Notes under the pieces: model-generated | Told to the model about the DNA's origin: nothing | What the model saw: the letters and a program-made list of their open reading frames with translations, nothing else | Database searches by the model: none | Part shown: in pieces, positions 27,240 through 37,042 of the stretch | Layout: every line of letters starts with the position of its first letter | Position numbering within the stretch: position 1 is the stretch's first letter | Translations under genes and position numbers: made by a program | Assembly: GCF_014639255.1 (NCBI RefSeq) | Contig: NZ_BMFV01000007.1 | Span: 62,001-126,000 of the forward strand | Reading direction: 5' to 3' | DNA from: Pullulanibacillus pueri | Lineage (GTDB): Bacteria > Bacillota > Bacilli > Bacillales > Sporolactobacillaceae | Length of the DNA stretch: 64,000 nt

Positions 27240-28311
27240 CTAAAAAACCTTTCAAGCAATTGATGATAGCCTCATTCTCTTCCTTAGATCCAATGGTAAT
27301 TCGTACTGTGTTAGGCATGCCTTTTGCAACACCTACTCGGACAATAAATCCTCTTGGCAATAGGTAATTAAACACTTCTTCCCCTGAAGTATTAAAATCT
27401 ATGAGAATAAAATTGGCATAAGACTGGAAATAATGGAGCCCATATTCTTCACAGAAGGTATAGTACTGGTCAAGACCTTCATGTGTCTTTTGTACCGCCA
27501 TATCAATAAAGGCATGATCATCAAGTGCGGCAATAGCGGCCTTTTGAGCAATACGTGAGGCATTAAAGGGCTGTCTGACCGGTTCTAGAGCTTTGATCAA
27601 ATTGGCATCGGCCATGCCATAACCTATCCGTAATCCCGCCAATCCGTAGGCTTTAGAAAAAGTACGCATGATCACAAGATTAGGAAAACGCTCAAGGTAT
27701 TTTATTGTATCTGGATAATCCTTGTGAGCCACATATTCGTAATAGGCTTCATCAGAAACAACGACAACATGTGGAGGGACTTTCTCTAAGAAAATTTCAA
27801 ACTCATCCTTGTAAAGAATATCACCCGTTGGATTATTCGGATTACATATCCAAACAATTCCAGTGTTCTCATCAATAGCCTCGAGTATCCCTTGCAAATC
27901 AAAACGCCCTTTAATCAAGGGGACTTCCTTAATTTCGGCTCCTTCTATTTGTGCCGCAATTTTATAGCTCGAAAAAGTAATGTCAGCCGTGACCGTATTA
28001 GAGCCCTTTTCTAGAATGCTATGGCTTAACATGTGTATGAGTTCATCTAAACCATTACTAAATATAAATTGATCTTCCGAAAGACCATGTAAATGCGAGA
28101 GGGCTTGGCGAAGCTCAGTTGCGTGACCATCAGGATAGACTGCGACATCCTTAATTGCTGCGTTCATGGCTTCAATAGCTTTCGGGGAACTTCCAAAAGG
28201 ATTCTCATTGGAAGCTAATTTAATCACCTTTTCTAATCCGAACTCTTTTTTTACTTCTTCAATTGGCTTACCGGGTTGGTAAGGGCTAATTGACCTAAGC
28301 TGTTCTTTCAA
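27226..28311 (-). CDS. hisC: Histidinol-phosphate / aromatic aminotransferase
   Basis: A 361-residue class II-type PLP aminotransferase. The lysine for PLP lies in RTFSKAYGLAGLRIGY, and NPNNPTGD is present. In Bacillus this enzyme in the trp cluster serves histidine, tyrosine and phenylalanine synthesis. The start codon is TTG at 28311, with GGGCGG about 6 bases upstream. It lies between trpA and tyrA as in B. subtilis, 90 bases after trpA. Confidence 0.95.
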   Translation of the reverse strand: MKEQLRSISPYQPGKPIEEVKKEFGLEKVIKLASNENPFGSSPKAIEAMNAAIKDVAVYPDGHATELRQALSHLHGLSEDQFIFSNGLDELIHMLSHSILEKGSNTVTADITFSSYKIAAQIEGAEIKEVPLIKGRFDLQGILEAIDENTGIVWICNPNNPTGDILYKDEFEIFLEKVPPHVVVVSDEAYYEYVAHKDYPDTIKYLERFPNLVIMRTFSKAYGLAGLRIGYGMADANLIKALEPVRQPFNASRIAQKAAIAALDDHAFIDMAVQKTHEGLDQYYTFCEEYGLHYFQSYANFILIDFNTSGEEVFNYLLPRGFIVRVGVAKGMPNTVRITIGSKEENEAIINCLKGFLDEQK

Positions 28312-28401
28312 CCTTATCCGCCCTTTCTTCTATTAAGAGGTCATTCCTTTTGATGAAAAGTCAATAAGCGATAGAACTCTATTTATTTCCCTCTTATTCT
28401 A

Positions 28402-29202
28402 TCAGAAAAGTAATTTTTGAGATAATGTTTCTCTTATTTCTTCAATCGCCTGATCGCGCTCAGCAGATTGGAGCCGATCTTCTCTACTTTCTATCTCTCG
28501 GACAATTGCACTTCCAACCACGTAACCCTCACAATAATCCTTGAGTTGCTGCACTTGCTCCTTAGAAGAAATCCCAAAACCAACGGCAACAGGAATTTCT
28601 GAAGCTTTCTGAACACGTTGAAGGAAAGATAGGACATGAGGATGGAAGGTCTTTCTTACACCTGTGACCCCAAGAGAGGATACACAATAGAGAAACCCAT
28701 CCGAATCCTTCCCAATGCGCTCTAACCTCTCTTGTGATGTGGTTGGCGCAACTAAAGAGATTAAGGCAAGATGATGCTCTCGACATTGTGAACGCAACGC
28801 TGCACTTTCTTCATAGGGAAGATCAGGCACTAAAAGTCCATCAATCTCATTTTCTATCGCTTTTTTAATAAAATTATTTTCTCCTAATTGTAGCAGAAGA
28901 TTGTAATAAGTAAAGATAATAACGGGTATTTTTAGCCCTTTTTCGCGCATTTTCGGGACAATATCCATCGCTTTAGATAGGGTCATACCACCTGCCAAAG
29001 CTCTCAATGAAGCTCTTTGGATGACCGGACCATCTGCTAGAGGGTCTGAGAACGGAATCCCCAACTCAAGAACTGATGCCCCCATGTCTTGCAACATTAA
29101 TGCAAGATCTATGGTCGTTTCGATATTAGGATCCCCCGCTGTAATAAAGGGAATAAAATGCATTTTATCAGATGCACTCACAGTCTTTGATAATCTACTC
29201 AT
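28402..29202 (-). CDS. trpA: Tryptophan synthase alpha subunit
   Basis: About 266 residues. The TIM barrel releases indole from indole-3-glycerol phosphate and channels it to TrpB. The catalytic Glu and Asp lie in [16 protein letters not shown] and [21 protein letters not shown] binds phosphate. The ATG at 29202 has AAGGAGGT 7 bases upstream; the 29211 start is a GTG abutting that site. It overlaps trpFB by 8 bases. Confidence 0.96.
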   Translation of the reverse strand: MSRLSKTVSASDKMHFIPFITAGDPNIETTIDLALMLQDMGASVLELGIPFSDPLADGPVIQRASLRALAGGMTLSKAMDIVPKMREKGLKIPVIIFTYYNLLLQLGENNFIKKAIENEIDGLLVPDLPYEESAALRSQCREHHLALISLVAPTTSQERLERIGKDSDGFLYCVSSLGVTGVRKTFHPHVLSFLQRVQKASEIPVAVGFGISSKEQVQQLKDYCEGYVVGSAIVREIESREDRLQSAERDQAIEEIRETLSQKLLF

Positions 29203-31039
29203 GAACGCCACCTCCTTGTAAGGTCTTCTGAATCGAATGGACGTCTTTATCTCCCCGACCAGATAAGCAGACTAAAATATCTTGCTCCTTCGTTAACGTC
29301 TTCGCTTTTTTTATCGCTAATGCCAACGCATGGGCACTTTCTAAAGCTGGCAAGATACCTTCCAAACGACAGAGTAATTCTACCGCTTCTAACGTTTCCT
29401 CATCGGTAATACTTTCATAATGGACACGATCGATAGAAGCAAGATAGGCATGTTCAGGTCCAATTCCTGGATAATCAAGCCCCGCCGAGATCGAATAAGG
29501 TTCGATAATTTGTCCAGCTTCATCTTGGATTAAGTAAGTTAAAGCCCCATGAATGACGCCCTTTCGACCTTTCGCGAGGGTCGCCGCATGAAAGGCGGTA
29601 TCTTCACCTTTTCCCCCTGCTTCAGCAGCAATGAGTTCTACATCATCCTCTAAAAAAGGATAAAACATCCCCATCGAGTTACTTCCACCACCCACACAGG
29701 CAGCAATAACATCCGGTAGCTTCCCTTTTAGTTCAAGAAATTGTGCTTTAGATTCGTCACCTATAACGCGTTGAAAATCACGTACCATCATGGGATAAGG
29801 ATGTGGTCCGACAACTGACCCAATAAGATAGAAGGTATCCTCAACATTTTCCACCCAATAACGAAGAGCTTCATTCGTCGCATCTTTTAAGGTCTGGCTT
29901 CCACTTTCCACCGGGATAACTTCAGCCCCTAACAACTCCATTCTGAAGACATTAAGTTGTTGGCGTTCGACATCCTTTTTGCCCATAAACACTTTACATG
30001 ATAGCCCTAGATAAGCGGCAATCGTCGCGGTAGCAACTCCGTGCTGCCCCGCTCCCGTCTCAGCCACTAATTTCTCTTTTCCCATGCGTTTGGCTAAAAG
30101 TCCTTGTCCAATCGCGTTATTTATTTTATGGGCACCGGTATGATTAAGATCCTCACGCTTTAAGTAGAGGTTTGCCCCACCTATTTTTTCTGATAATCGC
30201 CGGGCATAAGTCACAGGGGTAGGACGACCGGAATAATCCTTCATTGTTTTATGGTAAAGATCAATAAATTCGGGATCCGCCATCGCTTCTCCTAACCCTG
30301 ATTCTAATTCTTCCAAAGCATACATGAGTGTTTCTGGGACGAATTTCCCACCAAAATCTCCGAATCTTCCTTGCTCATCTGGAAATTTATTCATCGTCTG
30401 TTCAACCTTCCTTTCTAAGTCTTCCACCAGTTTCTTTGATTTGACACCAGCTTGTTCAATGCCAGAAGCAAGATCGATTCCCATAGGTTCATACAAAAGT
30501 AATTGCTTGACATTACTAGGGTTCACACCACCTGCAATGAAACACTGAACACCTTGCCTTGCCGCTTCTTGTGTATAATCAGGAACAACTTCCCAGTTAA
30601 AAGCTTGCCCCGTGCCTCCCCAGGCTTCTTTGGTCTTCACATCAATCACGTAACCTGAAGCCACTCCATTATATTCCCTCATTAGGCTGAGTGCTTCTTC
30701 ATCATGGTGGATTGCTTTCCATATAGGGAGCTTAACGGCATGGGAGACCTCCTGTAAAAACGAGACCGTTTCGTGACCGTGAAGCTGGATAATATCTAAC
30801 TTGACATATTGAAGGACGTCCTTTAATTCCTCAAGAGTGGGATGAACAAAGACACCCACAAGTTTTTGTCGCTTTTGCTTAGGATACTTCCCTATCCATC
30901 GTCCGACCTCTTGGGAACGAACATACCGTTTACTCCCTTCATAAAAAATAAAGCCGATATGGCTTGCCTTAGAAGAAGCTGCAAGCTGGTAATCATAAAA
31001 ATTTTGATTGCCACAATACTTTAGAAGAGGAAAGGTCAC
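29195..31039 (-). CDS. trpFB: Fused phosphoribosylanthranilate isomerase-tryptophan synthase beta subunit
   Basis: One uninterrupted 614-codon frame. Residues 1-213 are TrpF (LKYCG with the catalytic Cys9, [21 protein letters not shown] with Asp133, [18 protein letters not shown]). Residues 216-614 are TrpB ([26 protein letters not shown] with the PLP lysine, [18 protein letters not shown]). Isomerase and PLP enzyme are joined with essentially no linker, the trpF stop codon being lost. An AAGGAAGG 11 bases before the Met216 codon (30394) could also give free TrpB. The GTG start overlaps the trpC stop as GTGA. In B. subtilis trpF and trpB are separate. Confidence 0.94.
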   Translation of the reverse strand: MTFPLLKYCGNQNFYDYQLAASSKASHIGFIFYEGSKRYVRSQEVGRWIGKYPKQKRQKLVGVFVHPTLEELKDVLQYVKLDIIQLHGHETVSFLQEVSHAVKLPIWKAIHHDEEALSLMREYNGVASGYVIDVKTKEAWGGTGQAFNWEVVPDYTQEAARQGVQCFIAGGVNPSNVKQLLLYEPMGIDLASGIEQAGVKSKKLVEDLERKVEQTMNKFPDEQGRFGDFGGKFVPETLMYALEELESGLGEAMADPEFIDLYHKTMKDYSGRPTPVTYARRLSEKIGGANLYLKREDLNHTGAHKINNAIGQGLLAKRMGKEKLVAETGAGQHGVATATIAAYLGLSCKVFMGKKDVERQQLNVFRMELLGAEVIPVESGSQTLKDATNEALRYWVENVEDTFYLIGSVVGPHPYPMMVRDFQRVIGDESKAQFLELKGKLPDVIAACVGGGSNSMGMFYPFLEDDVELIAAEAGGKGEDTAFHAATLAKGRKGVIHGALTYLIQDEAGQIIEPYSISAGLDYPGIGPEHAYLASIDRVHYESITDEETLEAVELLCRLEGILPALESAHALALAIKKAKTLTKEQDILVCLSGRGDKDVHSIQKTLQGGGVHE

Positions 31040-31800
31040 CTCGAACTCCCTCCAAATAAATAGTGAATACCACGCTCTGGGGTCTCAGCTGTCATCAACG
31101 CCTCACCCACAAGGGCACCGTTGACACCTAAACGCTTGAGCGTATCAATAGCTTCAGGAGCAAGTATCCCTGACTCACTAACTGAAACACTGGTCTCCGG
31201 AATAAAAGGGAGAACCTCCTTTGTCGTGTCAAGAGTTGTATAAAAGGTTTTCAAATCCCTATTATTAATGCCGATGATTTCCGGGTGAAATTCTTCAAGA
31301 AGTGCTTCTAGCTCTTGTCGATTATGAACTTCGACAAGGCACTCCAATCCCCCTTCATACGCCTTCAAATAAAATTCATGAAGTTTTTTTGGTTCAAGCG
31401 CTGCTGCAATGAGCAAAATGGCATCCGCCCCAATGGCAACACTTTCATCAATTTGCCGCTCATCAATAATAAAATCTTTTCTAAGAACAGGAAGATGTAC
31501 CGCTTGTTTGACTAATTTTAAATAACTAATGGATCCCTTAAAAAATTTTTGATCGGTTAGAACCGATATCGCATCGGCCCCCGCGCTCTCATAACTTTTT
31601 GCAATGTGCTCAGGATCAAACGCCGTCGTGAAAACTCCCTTAGACGGAGAGGCTTGTTTCACCTCCGCGATTAACCCTACACTTTGATTAGGATTTAATA
31701 AGGCCTTTTTCAAAGAATAACGCAAGCCTTCAAAGCGTCCGGCTTCAAATTGAGTTTTTTTAATTTCTTCTTTTTTTGATTGAATGATGGTTTCAAGCAT
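31036..31800 (-). CDS. trpC: Indole-3-glycerol phosphate synthase
   Basis: A 254-residue TIM barrel that closes the indole ring. [22 protein letters not shown] with catalytic Lys, IGINNRDL and SESGI are present. It overlaps trpD by 8 bases upstream and trpFB by 4 bases downstream, so the three are translationally coupled. Confidence 0.97.
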   Translation of the reverse strand: MLETIIQSKKEEIKKTQFEAGRFEGLRYSLKKALLNPNQSVGLIAEVKQASPSKGVFTTAFDPEHIAKSYESAGADAISVLTDQKFFKGSISYLKLVKQAVHLPVLRKDFIIDERQIDESVAIGADAILLIAAALEPKKLHEFYLKAYEGGLECLVEVHNRQELEALLEEFHPEIIGINNRDLKTFYTTLDTTKEVLPFIPETSVSVSESGILAPEAIDTLKRLGVNGALVGEALMTAETPERGIHYLFGGSSR

Positions 31801-32842
31801 GACGTTCTTCCCTCGCTTCCCCTTTTAGACGATTTAATTGTTCGCTCACACGACCGGCTCGTATAGCCTCTCTTGCCATATTAACACCTTCTGTAACAGT
31901 AGGGACTTTATCAGCAACATACAGGGCAGCCCCAGCGTTTAGAAGAACAATATTATAGGCCGTTGATTGATTTTCCCCATTGAAAATGGCTTCGATCAAA
32001 CGTGCGCTTTCTTCGACAGTAGAGACCTGTATCTCTTTTAAATTGCCTCTGGGAAGGCCAACATCTTCTGGGGCGATCGTCAGTTCACGAATCTGGTTGT
32101 TTTCAACTAAGAGCACATTGGAGGGTCCTGTAATTGAGAGTTCATCTAACCCATACTCCCCTGTGACGAGCATAGAGCGCTTAGTCCCCAGAGCCTTCAG
32201 GGTTTCTGCCATTTTTCTTGCGATGTTAAAGTCATAGACCCCAAGAAGCTGACATTCACTTTTGGCGGGATTGACCAAAGGACCAAGAATATTAAATACT
32301 GTTCGAAAACCAAGCTCTTTACGAGGTCCGGCAGCGTGTTTCATCGAAGCATGATAAAGAGGGGCAAATAAGAAGCACATATTATTCTTTTTTAAGGCTC
32401 TTAAAGCATCTTCAACAGAGGACTGGACCGGGACTCCTAAATATTCTAGAACATCAGCACTGCCACTTTTCGAGGAGACCGCCCGATTGCCATGTTTGGC
32501 GACTTTTACATTCAGTGAAGAGAGAAGAATAGCTACAGCCGTTGAGATGTTAAATGTAGATAAACCGTCTCCTCCCGTTCCACAGGTATCAAGTGCATGC
32601 TCTGCTTTCTCTATGGTGATAGCATGTGATCGCATCGACTCGACAAAACCTGTCAGTTCCTCAGAGGATTCTCCCCTAAACTGTAAAACAGATAAAAATG
32701 CAGAAATCTGGCTTGTCGTAGCAATCCCACTCATAATGCAATCCATCATGTGTCGGGCTTCTTGTCTATTAAATTGTTCACCGTTCATGAGCCGGCGTAG
32801 GCCGTCCTTAAAGCTGTCTTCATTAGGAATCATCACAGTCAT
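31793..32842 (-). CDS. trpD: Anthranilate phosphoribosyltransferase
   Basis: A 349-residue enzyme that joins anthranilate to PRPP. The PRPP loop is DTCGTGGDG, with KHGNRAVSSKSGSADVLE and LGPLVNPA also present. It is the first gene behind the TRAP-controlled leader; in B. subtilis trpE holds that place and no trpE remnant is visible here. The ATG at 32842 is preceded by AAGGAGGAGAAGG. Confidence 0.97.
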   Translation of the reverse strand: MTVMIPNEDSFKDGLRRLMNGEQFNRQEARHMMDCIMSGIATTSQISAFLSVLQFRGESSEELTGFVESMRSHAITIEKAEHALDTCGTGGDGLSTFNISTAVAILLSSLNVKVAKHGNRAVSSKSGSADVLEYLGVPVQSSVEDALRALKKNNMCFLFAPLYHASMKHAAGPRKELGFRTVFNILGPLVNPAKSECQLLGVYDFNIARKMAETLKALGTKRSMLVTGEYGLDELSITGPSNVLLVENNQIRELTIAPEDVGLPRGNLKEIQVSTVEESARLIEAIFNGENQSTAYNIVLLNAGAALYVADKVPTVTEGVNMAREAIRAGRVSEQLNRLKGEAREERHA

Positions 32843-32911
32843 AAACCTTCTCCTCCTTAATTTTGGAAGAGAATGAGTATGAGAGGTTTTAGGGGGGTGT
32901 ATAAATGTGGA

Positions 32912-32946
32912 AAAATAATAAACCCATAGGCGAACAGCCTATGGGG
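32912..32946 (-). terminator. trp leader attenuator (intrinsic terminator)
   Basis: On the minus strand CCCATAGG pairs with CCTATGGG around a 7-base loop and is followed by TTTATTATTTTT. It lies about 70 bases before trpD and overlaps the 3' arm of the antiterminator, so only one of the two hairpins can form. Confidence 0.85.
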
Positions 32947-32973
32947 AATGTATGCCATGATATACCCTAAGCT
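32936..32973 (-). promoter_or_regulatory. trp leader antiterminator
   Basis: On the minus strand AGCTTAGGG (32973-32965) can pair with CCC..TAGGCT (32946-32936) with a two-base bulge and one G-T pair. It would sequester the left arm of the attenuator. Its 5' arm touches the last GAG triplets of the TRAP site, as in the B. subtilis mechanism. Confidence 0.65.
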
Positions 32974-33040
32974 CTCCTCAACTCATCTCATTCTCTCACT
33001 CTACTCATCTCATCTAATCAGATAACTAATAACTAAACTA
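32972..33040 (-). promoter_or_regulatory. TRAP (MtrB) binding site in the trp operon leader
   Basis: The minus strand carries four TAG triplets followed by about seven or eight GAG triplets. In the densest part they are spaced mostly 2 bases apart (TAG AT GAG AT GAG ... GAG AT GAG TT GAG GAG), giving roughly eleven in total. An 11-mer TRAP ring binds such (G/U)AG repeats when tryptophan is plentiful, which blocks the antiterminator and lets the attenuator stop transcription. mtrB is in this window, at 39991-40218. Confidence 0.85.
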
Positions 33041-33065
33041 ATAAGTCAATACTCTTTCTTCATAT

Positions 33066-33094
33066 AGAGTAAACAAAATCTGCATATGTGTCAA
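33066..33094 (-). promoter_or_regulatory. Predicted vegetative promoter of the trp operon
   Basis: On the minus strand a perfect TTGACA (33094-33089) and TACTCT (33071-33066) are 17 bases apart. Transcription would start near 33059, just before the TRAP site, giving a leader of about 215 bases. The promoter lies in the 27-55 bases after the aroB stop. Confidence 0.65.
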
Positions 33095-33120
33095 TGGGAT
33101 ATAAGGGAATTTTTCAATAC

Positions 33121-34191
33121 CTACTCGTGAAAATCCTCTAACACTTCAATAATTAGATCTTCGGGAACCGCTTGGGTTTTGGGTTCACCAATGGCTTTTA
33201 ATAATACGAAGACAATTTGTCCGTCTGTACGTTTTTTATCATATTTCATAGTCTGTACCAGCTTGGCCTTATCAAGACCTTTGGGAATGCTCGTTGGCAA
33301 ACCTAACCGCCCTAACCAATCTGTTATTTCTTCAATCGGCAAAGAATGATGGTAGACTCGCTCACTTAATTTCAGTGCAAAAATCATGCCGATCGCAACA
33401 CCTTCACCATGTGTAAGCGCGCCATAACCACTTTCCTTTTCTAATGCATGTCCTAGCGTATGACCAAAGTTAAGGAATTTACGAACACCGGACTCCGTCT
33501 CATCTTGAGCAACAATATTAGCCTTGACCATCATGGCTTCTTTTAAAATAGAAGCCATGACCTCCACACTAATCGCCTGCCTCTCGGGAAGCAATTGACG
33601 CATTTTATCATAAAGTGCCTTGGAATCTATAATACCGTGCTTTACGACTTCTGCTAAACCGGAACGCCATTCTTTTTCAGGTAAGGAAGACAAAGTCTCA
33701 GTATCATATATAACCGCTTCTGGATGATAAAAAGCGCCGATTAAGTTCTTACCAAGATCATGATTAATTCCAACCTTACCACCAAGACTACTATCATGTG
33801 CAAGCAAAGTGGTTGGCATTTGCACAAAAGCAACGCCTCTTAAAAAGCTTGCAGCAACAAAGCCAGCGAGATCGCCAACAACCCCTCCCCCTAAAGCAAT
33901 CACACAGCATTGGCGATCAAGATTAAGTTCCACCATGTAGTCAATGAGGCGCTTATAGGTGTCAAAATCCTTCGACGCCTCACCGCTAGGGACAACATAG
34001 CTATAGACTTTGGGTTTAGACATTAAGGCCTTTTTGACATCCTCAAGATATAAAGGAGCAATTTGACTATCCGTCACAATAACATAGGCAGAAAACTCTT
34101 TTTTTAAAAGCTCTAATAATTGATGACGTAACCCTTTTCCAATCACGACTGGATACGTTTTATGGGGTGTTGTTATTGTAAACTGTTCCAT
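33121..34191 (-). CDS. aroB: 3-dehydroquinate synthase
   Basis: A 356-residue NAD- and metal-dependent enzyme, second step of the shikimate pathway. GGGVVGDLAGF, the metal-ligand region LAEVVKHGII and FNFGHTLGHALE (read here as LNFGHTLGHALE) are present. Its start meets the aroC stop with a 1-base overlap. The trp promoter follows its stop codon. Confidence 0.97.
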   Translation of the reverse strand: MEQFTITTPHKTYPVVIGKGLRHQLLELLKKEFSAYVIVTDSQIAPLYLEDVKKALMSKPKVYSYVVPSGEASKDFDTYKRLIDYMVELNLDRQCCVIALGGGVVGDLAGFVAASFLRGVAFVQMPTTLLAHDSSLGGKVGINHDLGKNLIGAFYHPEAVIYDTETLSSLPEKEWRSGLAEVVKHGIIDSKALYDKMRQLLPERQAISVEVMASILKEAMMVKANIVAQDETESGVRKFLNFGHTLGHALEKESGYGALTHGEGVAIGMIFALKLSERVYHHSLPIEEITDWLGRLGLPTSIPKGLDKAKLVQTMKYDKKRTDGQIVFVLLKAIGEPKTQAVPEDLIIEVLEDFHE

Positions 34192-35357
34192 TAGAATGCC
34201 ACTGATCGCTCACGGTGAAGCTTAACGGCTTGGATGACTTCTTCCATGCGATCGCCTCCAAATTTTTCTTTTACAGCAAGTGCCAACTCCCAAGCCACCA
34301 TATGTTCACAGACAACACTAGCTGCGGGTACTGCACAATTGTCCGTTCTTTCAATACTTGCGGAAAAAGGCTCTTTCGACTGAATATCAACACTTTGAAG
34401 AGGCTTGTACAATGTCGGAATAGGTTTCATGACACCTCTAACAATAATCGGCATCCCTGTGGTCATCCCACCTTCAAAACCGCCCAGGCGATTAGTCTTT
34501 CTTGAATAGCCCTGGCCCTCTGCCCATTGAATTTCATCATGAACTTGACTTCCAGGCAGACTTGCCATCTCAAACCCAGCCCCAAATTCAACACCTTTAA
34601 AAGCATTGATACTCATGACGGCCATCGCGATTTTGGCATCTAACTTTCGATCATAATGAACGTGACTTCCAAGACCTACGGGGGCACCCGCAACGATTGT
34701 TTCAACAACACCGCCAACAGAGTCTCCGTTAGCTTTTGCCTCGTCAATGACTTTTTTCATTTCCTCTTCTGCCTTTTGATCAAGGCACCTTACTTCTGAT
34801 GCTTCTGTCTTCTCACGAATCACTTCAATACTTTCAGGTAATGGGCTTGTGTCCTTTGCTCCACATATTTCTACTACACGCCCAGCAATTTCAATCCCAA
34901 TGGCCTTTAAATAAAGTTTAGCAATCGTTCCTACGGCTACTCTGGCAGCAGTTTCCCGTGCTGACGAACGTTCAAGGACATCCCTCATATCACGATGACC
35001 ATACTTTATAGCACCATTTAAGTCTGCGTGACCTGGACGGGGACGGCTCACCCGTTTCTTGACTGATGACGGATCCTCAATAGGATCTGGACCCATAATC
35101 TCTGTCCAGTTTCTCCAATCTTTATTTTCAATGACTAAAGCAATAGGTGCTCCTGTTGTATACCCATGGCGAATTCCGCCTACAATTTGCACAGTATCCT
35201 TTTCAATTTTCATGCGTCGACCGCGTCCATAACCACCTTGACGACGTCTTAACTCTTCATTTATAGCATCAGCCTTGACCTCAAGACCCGCTGGAAAACC
35301 CTCGATAATAATGGTCAATTGTGGTCCGTGTGATTCACCTGCAGTTAAAAATCTCAT
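34191..35357 (-). CDS. aroC: Chorismate synthase
   Basis: A 388-residue FMN-dependent enzyme that makes chorismate from EPSP (called aroF in older B. subtilis work). [39 protein letters not shown] (here RPRPGHADL) and [13 protein letters not shown] are diagnostic. Order cheR-aroC-aroB is as in B. subtilis. The EPSP synthase that feeds it is not in the window. Confidence 0.97.
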   Translation of the reverse strand: MRFLTAGESHGPQLTIIIEGFPAGLEVKADAINEELRRRQGGYGRGRRMKIEKDTVQIVGGIRHGYTTGAPIALVIENKDWRNWTEIMGPDPIEDPSSVKKRVSRPRPGHADLNGAIKYGHRDMRDVLERSSARETAARVAVGTIAKLYLKAIGIEIAGRVVEICGAKDTSPLPESIEVIREKTEASEVRCLDQKAEEEMKKVIDEAKANGDSVGGVVETIVAGAPVGLGSHVHYDRKLDAKIAMAVMSINAFKGVEFGAGFEMASLPGSQVHDEIQWAEGQGYSRKTNRLGGFEGGMTTGMPIIVRGVMKPIPTLYKPLQSVDIQSKEPFSASIERTDNCAVPAASVVCEHMVAWELALAVKEKFGGDRMEEVIQAVKLHRERSVAF

Positions 35358-35376
35358 TCTGATATTCCTCCCAGTC

Positions 35377-36153
35377 TCAAACTTTTTGATAAAAAAATGT
35401 TTCTAAAGGTTCTAAACCATAACTTCTTGGATTAAAGATCTGCTCTGTACTCCCAACAAACAAAACACCACCAGGTCTTAAAGCTTGAGCAAATTTTAAA
35501 TATAATTGCTGTTTTGCCTCATCAGTAAAGTAAATCACGACATTTCGACATAAAATGAGATCAAACTCACTTCCGTATGTCTCCGCCAATAGATTCAGTC
35601 TTTTAAATTGTACCGGTTTTCTCACTTCACGATCGACTTCCCATAGTAAATCAGCGGGTTTAAAATAACGGGCCCGCTCATCCTTACTGACTTCTTTTAA
35701 AACTCTATCTGGATATCTCGCTAATTGAGCAATCTTTAGTACCTTTTCATCAATATCTGTCGCAAGTACTTCATAATCACGAGGCTTCAAGTATTTAGAC
35801 AGCATCATCGAAAGAGAATAAGGCTCCTCTCCCGTTGAACACGCTGAACTCCATACTTTTAAGCGATGGGTTCTATCTTTTAAAAGAAGCGGTAAGATTT
35901 GTTTTTCTAGAACCTCCCAACGCTGCTTGTTGCGAAAGAATTCAGTGACATTAATCGTGATTTTATCAAGACACTCAGCAAATAACGCACTCGATTTCTC
36001 TATTTTAAAATAGTACTCTTCAAAAGATAAAGCTTTATGTTTTGTCTTTAAGCTCGTCAATCGCCGTTTCATTTGCTCTTCTTTATAGAGCGCCAAATCA
36101 ATGCCTGTTCTTTCAAAAATCTTCTTTTGAAACCACTCATAGTCATCGATCAT
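35377..36153 (-). CDS. cheR: Chemotaxis protein methyltransferase
   Basis: A 258-residue methyltransferase that uses SAM to methylate glutamates of chemoreceptors, so the cell is probably motile. The N-terminal helical domain is followed by the SAM fold with [16 protein letters not shown], the acidic loop ATDID and [11 protein letters not shown]. It precedes aroC by 19 bases, as in B. subtilis. The 338-base gap between it and ndk holds only the ndk terminator and presumably the cheR promoter. Confidence 0.96.
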   Translation of the reverse strand: MIDDYEWFQKKIFERTGIDLALYKEEQMKRRLTSLKTKHKALSFEEYYFKIEKSSALFAECLDKITINVTEFFRNKQRWEVLEKQILPLLLKDRTHRLKVWSSACSTGEEPYSLSMMLSKYLKPRDYEVLATDIDEKVLKIAQLARYPDRVLKEVSKDERARYFKPADLLWEVDREVRKPVQFKRLNLLAETYGSEFDLILCRNVVIYFTDEAKQQLYLKFAQALRPGGVLFVGSTEQIFNPRSYGLEPLETFFYQKV

Positions 36154-36452
36154 CTTGTCAGCTCTCCCCCCACCCCATCTCTATTTCTTCTAAAAGTCGT
36201 ACTGCTCTTGGTATGACTACGGATTTTAGAAAAGAGAGCCATTCTCTTAAAACATATGTATTTCTATATTTTTTTATATACTAGCATATTCTAGACGATC
36301 ATGTAGACCTTTTTTTAATTTTTCTATTAAAATCTTATTGTATAATGGCTAAAAAACAGACCGAAACTAAATTCTAGCGCTTCAACTTATCCTTTTAAAA
36401 TCAAAGTCAGACCAACAGACACTTTCATTGTCTCGTTGCTTATTTTTCAAAC

Positions 36453-36481
36453 AAAAAGTACCAACCCTTTGGTCGGTACCT
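36453..36481 (-). terminator. Terminator of ndk
   Basis: GTACCGACC and GGTTGGTAC pair (one mismatch) around a short loop, followed by TTTTTG on the minus strand, 11 bases past the ndk stop. Confidence 0.8.
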
Positions 36482-36491
36482 TAACTTCCTT

Positions 36492-36935
36492 TTATACCCA
36501 GCGCTCGACAGCCTTTTCGTAAGTAAGCGCTTCATCTTGTGAAAAGAATAGGTTGATTTCTCTTTTAGCACTTTCAGGAGAATCAGAGCCATGAATAATA
36601 TTTTGACTCATTTGTACACCATAATCTCCTCTGATAGTCCCTGGGGCAGCATCTGCAGGGTTTGTAGAGCCCATCATTTTACGTGCCGTTGCAATAACAC
36701 CCTCGCCCTCCCAAACCATCGCAAAAACAGGGCTAGAGGTAATAAACTCAACTAGGTCACCAAAGAATGGTCGTTCCTTATGTTCGGCATAATGGTTTTC
36801 AGCCAATGCTCGGTCCACTGACATTAATTTCGCACCAACAAGTTTAAATCCTTTTTTCTCGAATCGTGAGACAATCTCTCCAACAAGATTTCGTTGTACA
36901 CCATCTGGCTTGACCATTAAAAACGTTCTTTCCAT
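36492..36935 (-). CDS. ndk: Nucleoside diphosphate kinase
   Basis: A 147-residue enzyme that equalises nucleoside triphosphate pools. It has [26 protein letters not shown]-type residues and [12 protein letters not shown] with the phosphorylated histidine. Its place between hepT and cheR is conserved. Confidence 0.97.
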   Translation of the reverse strand: MERTFLMVKPDGVQRNLVGEIVSRFEKKGFKLVGAKLMSVDRALAENHYAEHKERPFFGDLVEFITSSPVFAMVWEGEGVIATARKMMGSTNPADAAPGTIRGDYGVQMSQNIIHGSDSPESAKREINLFFSQDEALTYEKAVERWV

Positions 36936-37042
36936 ACTATGTCCCCTCTCTTCTTCAGATGTTGGTTTAGGGGGAGTTGGAAGCGCTCCCCTTCGTATTA
37001 TTTACAATGTTTAGTCTATCAAAACCCATAACAGGTGACAAT

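Noticed and set aside
30380-30420. Sequencing frameshift as the cause of the trpFB fusion
   Set aside because: No shift is needed: both domains lie in the same frame and the codons around the junction read sensibly. Only an undetected substitution of a stop codon could explain it away.
33045-33062. Five-codon frame MKKEY just after the predicted trp transcription start
   Set aside because: It has no ribosome site, contains no tryptophan codon and is short enough to be chance. TRAP control already explains the leader.
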